Below the pieces are notes generated by a model, which worked only from the letters and a program-made list of their open reading frames with translations, ran no database searches and had not been told where the DNA came from. This document shows, in pieces, positions 1 to 5,573 of a stretch of DNA of 5,573 nucleotides (the first letter of the stretch is position 1; each line of letters opens with the position of its first letter). The stretch is from Omnitrophica bacterium GWA2_52_8 (GTDB lineage: Bacteria; Omnitrophota; Omnitrophia; Omnitrophales; Aquincolibacteriaceae). The translations under genes were made by a program, and so were the position numbers. Location: contig MHFC01000145.1 in assembly GCA_001804025.1 (NCBI GenBank), forward strand, positions 11,726 to 17,298, read 5' to 3'.

Positions 1-1
1 T

Positions 2-721
2 CAGAAAAACGGTGCTACTCCAGAAAAAATGATTACGGTGTGGAACTGCCCGGCCCGTGTTGATGTGGCGAATATCAAGACCCATCCTAAAAATCGCCGG
101 CCGTCATTTCTGAGACTTTATTATCACGGGTCCATCGTGCCGCAGCGAATCCCGTATGAGCTGTTCGAGGCGATTTCAAAATTCGGCAATAAATGTCAAA
201 TTATAATTGCCGGTTATGAAACGCTGGGGGGGCGCGGCTATTTGAACCAAATCCGGGAATTTTCCAGGCGGCTAAACATAATGAAGCAGATTCAAATTGT
301 TGAGGCTATTCCGCGGGCCGATCTTTTTAAGTTTTGTTCCGTATTTGATGTTGGGATATCGCTTATGCCATTCAAAAGCGATGACCCCAATCATCTCACC
401 ATGGCGGGTGCTTCAAACAAGGCGTTTGATTACCTCGCATGCGGCTTGGCGCTTCTTGTTTCGGATTTGCCTGACTGGAACGACATGTTTGTCAAACCGG
501 GATATGCGCGGGCTTGTAAATCAGACAATATTGAATCTATCGCCGGGACCCTGGATTGGTTTATGACGCATCCCAAACAAACAAGGGAAATGGGAATGAT
601 GGGGAGAGAAAAGGTGCTTCGCGAATGGAACTACGAAAATCAATTTTTGCCGGTTATAGAAAAAATGAAAAAAAATTCAGTTAATGAAGTTAATATCAAA
701 GTCTGCGTTGACACCCCATAA
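2..721 (+). CDS. GT4-type glycosyltransferase, C-terminal part (5' end outside window)
   Basis: This is the C-terminal, nucleotide-sugar-binding half of a GT-B fold glycosyltransferase, which would transfer a sugar from an activated donor to a growing cytoplasmic glycan. The reading frame is open to the left edge (first full codon at base 2). The ATG at 29 is probably internal: the text around it (NGATPEK before it, ITVWNCP after it) looks like the end of a GT-B N-terminal domain, equivalent to the usual 'KI.VIPNG' segment. Counting from that ATG, residues 31-50 (YYHGSIVPQR...) match the start of the C-terminal Rossmann domain. Residues 129-148 (ASNKAFDYLACG...LVSD) match the GT4 donor-binding block, with Asp134 where the second Glu of EX7E normally sits. 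The C-terminal tail after about 213 is Lys/Asn-rich. The next gene starts 3 bases after the stop. Donor and acceptor are unknown. The family call is firm; the substrate is not. Confidence 0.88.
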   Translation, partial: QKNGATPEKMITVWNCPARVDVANIKTHPKNRRPSFLRLYYHGSIVPQRIPYELFEAISKFGNKCQIIIAGYETLGGRGYLNQIREFSRRLNIMKQIQIVEAIPRADLFKFCSVFDVGISLMPFKSDDPNHLTMAGASNKAFDYLACGLALLVSDLPDWNDMFVKPGYARACKSDNIESIAGTLDWFMTHPKQTREMGMMGREKVLREWNYENQFLPVIEKMKKNSVNEVNIKVCVDTP

Positions 722-724
722 ACA

Positions 725-1771
725 ATGTATTCAAGAATTCTTATTGTTGGGGCGTCAGCTGGAACTCACATCGGGGGAAGTCTTATGCGAGGCGCAGAGA
801 ATCTTGGAATCATGGCAAGATTGGTCGATGCGGATAAAGCGTATGCGGCAAGTATTTTGATAAAAAAATGGCATTGGTGGCTGATGGATCGCCGCCCCCC
901 GTACTTAGAACAGTATGCTAAGAATGTTTTGCGGGAATGCCGTGATTTTAGACCCGATGTTTTAATTGCTACCGGATTGGCGCCGTTATCGGAGACGGTG
1001 CTTGAGAAAATTAATCGTTTAGGCATCCATGCCGTCAACTATTTAACAGATGATCCATGGAATCGGAAGCAGCGTTCGCACTGGTTTTTTAAAACGTTGC
1101 CGCTGTATAAAAATGTTTTCAATGTCCGCCGAAGTAATATTGCCGACTTGAAAAAAGCGGGATGCCGCAACGTTCATTATCTTCCTTTCGGCTATGATCC
1201 GGGTCTTCATTATCCGGAGAAACCGGCCGGTGAAGAAGAAATGAGAAAATATCAGGCGGACATTTTATTTGTGGGAGGTGCCGACGGAGACCGGTTGCTT
1301 TTTATCCGGGCCTTGATCCGGAAAGGATTTCGGGTTGCTTTATACGGCAATTATTGGAACCGGTATGTCGAAACAATGCGGTATGCGCGCGGCTTTGCTG
1401 ATCCGCGCCAATTGCGGCTGGCAACTGGCTGCGCAAAAATTTCTTTGTGTCTTGTTCGCCGCTCGAATCGGGACGATAATGTCATGCGAAGTTATGAAAT
1501 CCCGGCGGCCGGAGGGTGTATGCTGGCGGAAGATACGGCGCAGCACAGAGCCGTGTTTGGCGATGAGGGCGAGTCGGTTTATTATTTTTCAAATGAGCTG
1601 CAAATGGTTCAAAAGGCATCGTATCTTTTGACGCATGAGAATGCCCGGAAAATACTACGGCAAAATGCTTACAATAAAATAACGCAAAAAAATAACACTT
1701 ATGCGGACCGGTTAAAAGAGATGCTTATGATAACCGCATCAAGTACGGAAAAAAACCATGATGCCTCCTGA
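725..1771 (+). CDS. CgeB-type glycosyltransferase (GT-B fold)
   Basis: A 348-residue cytoplasmic protein resembling the CgeB/YkvP-like glycosyltransferases (the 'glycosyl transferases group 1' variety found in spore-coat and polysaccharide loci). Seen in the sequence: a Gly-rich N-terminal strand-loop (ILIVGASAGTHIGG, residues 5-18), a YLTDDPWN motif (106-113), the inter-domain segment YLPFGYDP (152-159), a second Rossmann start at ADILFVGG (178-185), and the diagnostic C-terminal block RSYEIPAAGG followed by LAED (255-270), in which Glu258 and Glu269 are candidate donor-site residues. By family knowledge it should use a nucleotide-sugar donor; which one cannot be told. The ATG at 725 has no clear Shine-Dalgarno and follows the preceding stop by 3 bases, so coupled translation is likely. 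Its 3' end overlaps the polymerase gene by 14 bases. Family assignment rests on remembered motifs, not a search. Confidence 0.85.
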   Translation: MYSRILIVGASAGTHIGGSLMRGAENLGIMARLVDADKAYAASILIKKWHWWLMDRRPPYLEQYAKNVLRECRDFRPDVLIATGLAPLSETVLEKINRLGIHAVNYLTDDPWNRKQRSHWFFKTLPLYKNVFNVRRSNIADLKKAGCRNVHYLPFGYDPGLHYPEKPAGEEEMRKYQADILFVGGADGDRLLFIRALIRKGFRVALYGNYWNRYVETMRYARGFADPRQLRLATGCAKISLCLVRRSNRDDNVMRSYEIPAAGGCMLAEDTAQHRAVFGDEGESVYYFSNELQMVQKASYLLTHENARKILRQNAYNKITQKNNTYADRLKEMLMITASSTEKNHDAS

Positions 1772-3131
1772 TTCAGAAAAGACGGTTATCTATCTTGTTC
1801 TTTGGATTTTTTTGTTAGCGGTAACGGTTTTTGATGCATGGCGTAAACGCAGCGATTCTGCGGGGCTGCCGCTTGCTTATTTAGCCAATCTAACCGTGAT
1901 TCATTGGTTTGGCGCTATGATTTATGTCCTGCCATGGTATGAGCCGTATCATCCAATGATTCTCGGCATAGGCTCCCGAGGGCATGTTTATTTGGGATTT
2001 GAGCAGGCTTTTTTTGGCGCAGCTGCTTTCACGTCAGGCGTTTTACTTATGCGAATAATGCGCAAACCTGAGAAGACAAGTATGCCCCGGCCCGCCGCAG
2101 TTTTGATGGATATGCGTCTTCCCAAAGCGTACCTTGCTACGGCTGTTTTTTTCGGAATTTTGATAGCCCCGACCCTCACAAAAATACCAAGCCTTGCAAC
2201 TATTTCATATGCCGCAAACAGTCTTATGGTTTCTGCCATTTGTATTTATTTGTTCCACGCCATCCGCGCTAAAAAACTGTCCCGGTTTTTATTTTGGCTT
2301 CTCATTTCTCTGGTAGTTATTCCTTTTATCATACTTGTGTTTCAAGGATTTCTTGGATTTGGTGTTCGCATTGCAGTTATTATTTTGTCGCTCGTCTTAT
2401 GTTTCTACCGCCCGCGCTGGCAACTGGTTCTCTTTGCAGTTATCGGGTTATACCTGGGACTGTCTTTGTATGTTAATTATATGGAGCACCGCACCAAATT
2501 ACGGCAATCGATATGGGGAGGGAAGAGTCTGCAGAGTAGAATATCCGAAACGGCAAATGTTGTGAAAGACTTTGAAATGCTGAATCTTCACAATTCTGAT
2601 CACTTGACGCATATTGACTCGCGGCTGAACCAGAATATGCTGGTTGGAAGGGGCGTTGAAAATATTCAGACGGGCGCAGTAAAGTTAGCGCATGGAGAAA
2701 CTTTCCGGGATTCTTTCCTGGCGATGATTCCGAGAATCTTATGGCCTCAGAAGCCTATGATGGCGGGAAGTTCTAATCTGGTGAGCCGGTTTACCCAGCT
2801 TTTTTTTCCGGAAGGAACGAGTGTTGGAATCGGACAAATTATGGAGCTCTATGTCAATTATGGGCAGGCTTGCGTGATGATAGGGTGTTTTGTTCTTGGC
2901 ATTGGGATAGCGATTATGGATCAAAGTGCGAAGAAATACCTTATGATGCAAAATTGGAAAAAATTTGTCCAATGGCACTTGCCTGCAACGGGATTAATTC
3001 AGGTAGGGGGGTCTCTGGTGGATGTGTCGGCTACCGTAGCTGCGGCCCTGATATTTTGCTTTCTTATCAATCATGTTCTTTTGGGCGGATTTAGACCGAG
3101 AAAACGCCAACCTTACCTGTTTTCGAATTGA
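1758..3131 (+). CDS. Wzy/O-antigen polymerase-like multi-pass membrane protein
   Basis: A 457-residue integral membrane protein, best read as an oligosaccharide repeat-unit polymerase (Wzy-like) or, less likely, an O-antigen ligase. Hydrophobic segments by eye: about 9-26, 36-58, 79-100, 122-142, 146-169, 176-197, 201-217, 221-240, 367-386 and 423-443, with a weaker one near 405-420. Between the eighth and ninth lies a polar loop of roughly 125 residues (241-366), the expected position of the large periplasmic catalytic loop. It carries an FRDSF...IPRILWPQKP segment (316-333) and GIGQIMELYVNYG (357-369). From memory, both types of block (IPR.LWP.KP and E.Y.N.G) recur in this polymerase group. 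A basic tail (RPRKRQ) ends the protein. ATG 1758 has a weak GGA eight bases upstream; ATG 1761 is an equally possible start. It overlaps both neighbours. Lack of sequence conservation in Wzy proteins makes the polymerase/ligase choice uncertain. Confidence 0.82.
   Translation: MMPPDSEKTVIYLVLWIFLLAVTVFDAWRKRSDSAGLPLAYLANLTVIHWFGAMIYVLPWYEPYHPMILGIGSRGHVYLGFEQAFFGAAAFTSGVLLMRIMRKPEKTSMPRPAAVLMDMRLPKAYLATAVFFGILIAPTLTKIPSLATISYAANSLMVSAICIYLFHAIRAKKLSRFLFWLLISLVVIPFIILVFQGFLGFGVRIAVIILSLVLCFYRPRWQLVLFAVIGLYLGLSLYVNYMEHRTKLRQSIWGGKSLQSRISETANVVKDFEMLNLHNSDHLTHIDSRLNQNMLVGRGVENIQTGAVKLAHGETFRDSFLAMIPRILWPQKPMMAGSSNLVSRFTQLFFPEGTSVGIGQIMELYVNYGQACVMIGCFVLGIGIAIMDQSAKKYLMMQNWKKFVQWHLPATGLIQVGGSLVDVSATVAAALIFCFLINHVLLGGFRPRKRQPYLFSN
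3128..3131 (+). promoter_or_regulatory. TTGA start/stop overlap (translational coupling)
   Basis: The TTG start of the GT4 gene and the TGA stop of the polymerase gene share these four bases. The preceding bases (CTGTTTTCGAA) hold no Shine-Dalgarno, so re-initiation by ribosomes finishing the polymerase is the simplest reading. The rare start codon would keep output of the transferase tied to, and probably below, that of the polymerase; this last point is inference. Confidence 0.7.
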
Positions 3132-4291
3132 AGATTCTTCACATTACCCCGACTTATTTCCCGGCCGTCCGCTACGGCGGTCCCATCTTTGCTGTTCATG
3201 GTTTGTGTTCCGGGCTTGTTAGGCTCGGGCACGAAGTCCACGTCTATACCACGAATGTCGACGGACCTGAAAATTCGGCGGTCCCGCTTGACCGGGATGT
3301 GGAAAAGGATGGTGTGCGGATCCGGTACTTTCCATGCGGGCCGGTACGGAAAGTTTATTACGCGCCGGCCCTGAAAGAAGCGGTCATGCGAAATATTCAT
3401 GATTTCGATATGGTACATCTCCAGGCTATTTTTATCTGGACTACTTGGATGGCTGGACGAATTGCAAAAAATAACCACAAACCCTATGTGCTTTCTCTCC
3501 ATGGTACTTTGGACCCTGATCTCATTATCAGAAGGCATCAATGTCATAAACAGGTTTGGCTGAAACTATTTGACGAATATACTCTAAAACATGCTTCGGG
3601 TATTCATGCTACTTCAAATCTTGAGGCGCAAAAACTAAACACCTGTGTGGTTTGCCGGGGGAAAATTTTCGTAGTCCCGAACGGATATTCCGGAAATTCG
3701 GCCGAAGAGAATGTCCTGCAATCTGGTAAAGTGCCCGCGGAGCTTTCCCGCTATGATCAATTTGTTCTTTTTTTGGGGAGAATTCATCCCATAAAGGGGC
3801 TTGACCGGCTAATCCAAGCGCTTTCATTAGTGCCGCGTGCGGTATTGGTGATTGCCGGAAACGATGAAAACGGCTATCAGGCGGTTCTTGAAAAACTAAT
3901 CGTTGCTGTGCGGGTACAAGACCGTGTGTTTTTTACGGGACCTGTTTACGGCCGTCAAAAAGAGGAGCTTTTAAGACGGGCGGTGCTTTTTGTTATGCCG
4001 TCCTATTCTGAAAGCTTTGGAAGTAGTGTTCTTGAAGCCATGGCGCAGGGCTGTCCGGTTGTCGTGACGCCGCAAGTTGGTCTGGCAGAAACGGTAAAAC
4101 GCGAAGGATGCGGTGTCGTGACTGACGGGGATCCTGAGAACCTCGGGCGGTGCTTGCGGGAACTCCTCCAAAATCCGGAAGCATTAGCGGCTATGGGGGA
4201 AAAAGGAAAAATCGTTGCGGAGCAGCAGTTTGATTGGAAAATCATCGCCCAATCCATGGTTTGCCACTATGAAAGATTGTTGAACAGATGA
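3128..4291 (+). CDS. GT4 family glycosyltransferase, TTG start
   Basis: A complete 387-residue retaining GT-B glycosyltransferase of the GT4 (group 1) family, acting in the cytoplasm on a lipid-linked glycan. The N-terminal acceptor domain begins KILHITPTYFP with YGGP (residues 16-19), the usual Gly-rich loop, and has SLHGT (123-127). The domains join around VVPNGYS (182-188). The C-terminal donor domain shows FLGRIHPIKG (215-224), where Arg218 and Lys223 are the expected phosphate-contacting pair, and SESFGSSVLEAMAQG (294-308) with a perfect EX7E motif (Glu295, Glu303). The start is TTG at 3128. It places the N-terminus exactly where the family begins, and the next in-frame ATG (residue 87 onward) would delete the acceptor-site loop. 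The TTG overlaps the polymerase stop (TTGA). No Shine-Dalgarno is apparent, so expression probably depends on coupling. Length is normal. Sugar specificity is not determinable here. Confidence 0.93.
   Translation: MKILHITPTYFPAVRYGGPIFAVHGLCSGLVRLGHEVHVYTTNVDGPENSAVPLDRDVEKDGVRIRYFPCGPVRKVYYAPALKEAVMRNIHDFDMVHLQAIFIWTTWMAGRIAKNNHKPYVLSLHGTLDPDLIIRRHQCHKQVWLKLFDEYTLKHASGIHATSNLEAQKLNTCVVCRGKIFVVPNGYSGNSAEENVLQSGKVPAELSRYDQFVLFLGRIHPIKGLDRLIQALSLVPRAVLVIAGNDENGYQAVLEKLIVAVRVQDRVFFTGPVYGRQKEELLRRAVLFVMPSYSESFGSSVLEAMAQGCPVVVTPQVGLAETVKREGCGVVTDGDPENLGRCLRELLQNPEALAAMGEKGKIVAEQQFDWKIIAQSMVCHYERLLNR
4288..4291 (+). promoter_or_regulatory. ATGA start/stop overlap (translational coupling)
   Basis: The ATG of the GT2 gene overlaps the TGA of the GT4 gene. 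No good Shine-Dalgarno precedes it (GAAAGATTGTTGAACAG), so coupled re-initiation is the likely way this start is used. This overlap is the main argument for preferring it over the in-frame TTG at 4321. Confidence 0.7.
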
Positions 4292-5142
4292 ACGGGTTCC
4301 CGTCACCGAGCGACTGCGTTTTGTCCGCCATCATTTTTACGCTCAATGAAGAAATCAACTTGCCGCACTGCCTTGAAAGTCTCAAATGGTGCGATGATGT
4401 CATTGTTGTTGATACCTTCAGCACCGATAAGACGGAAAAAATTTGCCGTGATGCCGGCGCGCGATTTTTTCAGCATGCTTTTGAGGGGTTCGGCTTGCAG
4501 CGCAATTGGGCGCTTGAAAATACGGAGCCGAAACACGAATGGGTGTTGATGCTGGATGCCGATGAACGGGTAACACCCGAGCTTGCACAAGAACTTATCA
4601 AAACGGTGAATCCATGTCCCCAAAACACGCATGCCTGGCGCCTGAGACGCCGGTTTTATATGTGGGGGAAATGGCTGCGCCGGAGCAGTCTTTACCCGAC
4701 CTGGGTGGTCCGCCTCGTCCGCAAGGGGCGGGTGAGTTATGTCAATCGCGGGCATGGTGAGACGCAAATCGTTGACGGTAAAATCGGTGCGCTGCGGCAC
4801 GATTTAATCGATGAAAATCATAAGGGGCTTGAAGCCTGGCGGGAGCGGCAGAAAATCTATGCCGAGCAGGAGGCCCGGTATGAAATTGAGAGTGAAAAAA
4901 AACCGTTTTCTTTTTATGAGCTTTTTTCGCGAGACCCGCTCATTCGCCGGCACGCCTTGAAACGGCTGTCTTGGCAGCTGCCGCTGCGCCCTCTCTTATA
5001 TTTCATTTATAGTTATTTTTTCCGGCTTGGTTTTTTGGACGGATTGCCCGGCCTGAGATTTTGCCTGATGAAGGCGGCCTTTTACAAATATTTGACCCAA
5101 TATAAAAAGGAGCTTCGCCGGGATGTACGTTCTTGGAATTAA
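4288..5142 (+). CDS. WaaE/KdtX-like GT2 family glycosyltransferase
   Basis: A 284-residue GT-A fold, inverting-type glycosyltransferase resembling WaaE (KdtX), which in enterobacteria adds glucose to LPS inner-core heptose; close relatives are common in other polysaccharide loci. Seen: SAIIFTLNEE (13-22), VDTFSTDKT (41-49) with nucleotide-binding Asp42 and Asp47, LMLDADERVT (87-96) holding the metal-binding DXD (Asp90, Asp92), and an RGHGE segment (154-158) where family members have their His-Glu acceptor-site pair. The C-terminal part (about 232-272: RPLLYFIYSYFF, GFLDGLPGL, KY) is the typical WaaE tail, amphipathic and hydrophobic, likely contacting the membrane. ATG 4288 overlaps the previous stop in ATGA. 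TTG 4321, giving LSAIIFTLNEE directly, is an alternative start closer to the family norm. Its 3' end overlaps the carbamoyltransferase gene by 20 bases. The family is sure; heptose as acceptor is not supported by any neighbour. Confidence 0.92.
   Translation: MNGFPSPSDCVLSAIIFTLNEEINLPHCLESLKWCDDVIVVDTFSTDKTEKICRDAGARFFQHAFEGFGLQRNWALENTEPKHEWVLMLDADERVTPELAQELIKTVNPCPQNTHAWRLRRRFYMWGKWLRRSSLYPTWVVRLVRKGRVSYVNRGHGETQIVDGKIGALRHDLIDENHKGLEAWRERQKIYAEQEARYEIESEKKPFSFYELFSRDPLIRRHALKRLSWQLPLRPLLYFIYSYFFRLGFLDGLPGLRFCLMKAAFYKYLTQYKKELRRDVRSWN
5107..5112 (+). promoter_or_regulatory. Shine-Dalgarno AAGGAG for the carbamoyltransferase
   Basis: AAGGAG lies 10 bases before the ATG at 5123 and is the only strong ribosome-binding site in the window. 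It sits inside the last codons of the GT2 gene. It supports 5123 as the start and suggests this gene can be initiated independently, unlike the coupled genes before it. Confidence 0.75.
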
Positions 5143-5573
5143 TGCCTATCATCCGGACGCGTCCGTCGCCCTGATCAAGGACGGAAACCTTGTCTGGGCG
5201 GCTGAAGAAGAGCGCTTTAACCGGATTAAACACAGCTCCGGCTTTCCCGCGCAGGCGCTGGTGCGCTGCCTGCAGGACAACCGGTTGTCTCCGGATAAAA
5301 TTGATTGGGTTGCGATATCCAAGGACCCTTACGCGCAAGCATTGCAAAAAATTCTTTTTTCGATGCGTTACCGTCCCGGGTTTAAACTCTTTCGGGACCG
5401 GGCGAGGGCGTTTTCAAAAGCGCGGGCTTTTCATAAGGATTTTTTTGAAGCCGCGGCCATGACCGCGAAACCCTCACATCCGAGATTCATTAATGTGGAG
5501 CACCATCTGGCGCATGCAGCCAGCAGTTTTTATTTTTCGGGTTTTAAGGACGCGGCTTTTCTGTCGATCGACG
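5123..5573 (+). CDS. NodU/CmcH-family carbamoyltransferase, N-terminal part (3' end outside window)
   Basis: The first 150 residues of a carbamoyltransferase of the NodU/CmcH/TobZ family; the frame is still open at the window end. Family members are usually 550-600 residues, so about a quarter is visible. They use carbamoyl phosphate and ATP to carbamoylate a hydroxyl, often on a sugar. Seen: VLGINAYHPDASVALI (3-18), matching the family's GI...HDASAALI opening; AAEEERFNRIKH (26-37); and VEHHLAHAASSF (125-136). The last contains HxxxH (His127, His131), which by TobZ and Kae1 knowledge binds the catalytic iron. Asp150 in LSID follows at the same spacing as TobZ Asp137 does after His118. ATG 5123 is supported by AAGGAG and by the N-terminus matching the family. 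In this cluster it probably decorates a sugar of the polysaccharide. Local G+C is about 54%, higher than the left-hand genes. The reading frame is hand-translated. Confidence 0.93.
   Translation, partial: MYVLGINAYHPDASVALIKDGNLVWAAEEERFNRIKHSSGFPAQALVRCLQDNRLSPDKIDWVAISKDPYAQALQKILFSMRYRPGFKLFRDRARAFSKARAFHKDFFEAAAMTAKPSHPRFINVEHHLAHAASSFYFSGFKDAAFLSID

Noticed and set aside
29..31. ATG as the true start of the first gene
   Set aside because: The frame is open upstream to the window edge and the residues before it read as GT-B family sequence. A start here would leave half a glycosyltransferase with no acceptor domain.
668..675. Eight-base homopolymer runs (A at 668-675 and 4895-4902, T at 2800-2807) as phase-variation switches
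   Set aside because: Tracts of eight are short for slippage switches and expected in sequence of this composition; all frames are intact and none lies near a start.
722..724. Promoter or terminator between the first two genes or elsewhere in the window
   Set aside because: The only non-coding bases between genes are these three; there is no room for a terminator and I saw no GC-rich hairpin followed by a T run acting at a gene end.
3113..3547. 144-codon open frame on the minus strand across the polymerase/GT4 junction
   Set aside because: It is antisense to two well-supported genes; the translation shows no domain or plausible start signal.
4303..4800. 165-codon open frame on the minus strand
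   Set aside because: It lies antisense to the conserved core of the GT2 gene, has no recognisable motif or ribosome-binding context, and its openness follows from the codon bias of the + strand gene.
5003..5347. 114-codon minus-strand and 90-codon plus-strand (5190-5462) open frames
   Set aside because: Both are shadows of the GT2 and carbamoyltransferase frames; the carbamoyltransferase frame has clear family motifs and is open to the window edge.

Overview
The window is one tightly packed stretch of a bacterial surface-polysaccharide gene cluster. All six genes lie on the + strand, with essentially no non-coding DNA between them. In order they are: the 3' part of a GT4-type glycosyltransferase (2-721), a CgeB-type glycosyltransferase (725-1771), a multi-pass membrane protein resembling Wzy/O-antigen polymerases (1758-3131), a complete GT4 glycosyltransferase with a TTG start (3128-4291), a WaaE-like GT2 glycosyltransferase (4288-5142), and the N-terminal third or so of a NodU/CmcH-family carbamoyltransferase that runs off the right edge (5123-5573).

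The junctions are a 3-base gap, then overlaps of 14, 4, 4 and 20 bases. This is the geometry of a single transcript with translational coupling. I see no promoter, terminator, tRNA, mobile element, CRISPR array or significant repeat; the operon's promoter and terminator must lie outside the window.

The likely joint role is as follows. The glycosyltransferases add sugars to a lipid-linked oligosaccharide on the cytoplasmic face of the inner membrane. The membrane protein polymerises or ligates the flipped repeat unit on the periplasmic side. The carbamoyltransferase decorates a sugar hydroxyl with a carbamoyl group from carbamoyl phosphate. No flippase, chain-length regulator, initiating phosphoglycosyltransferase or nucleotide-sugar enzyme is visible, so they would be elsewhere in the locus. 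Sugar donors, linkages and the final product (O-antigen, exopolysaccharide or capsule) cannot be read from sequence alone.

The host is most likely a Gram-negative (diderm) bacterium, because WaaE-like transferases and Wzy-like polymerases are typical of such loci. The phylum cannot be fixed from this window. Hand counts give about 45% G+C near the left end (163 of 360 bases, 181-540) and about 54% near the right end (194 of 360 bases, 5161-5520), so composition shifts along the cluster.

I did not find a convincing undescribed system. The observations worth a second look are the divergent polymerase with its large periplasmic loop, the CgeB-type enzyme next to it, the carbamoyltransferase at the end of a GT run, and the start-site arrangement.
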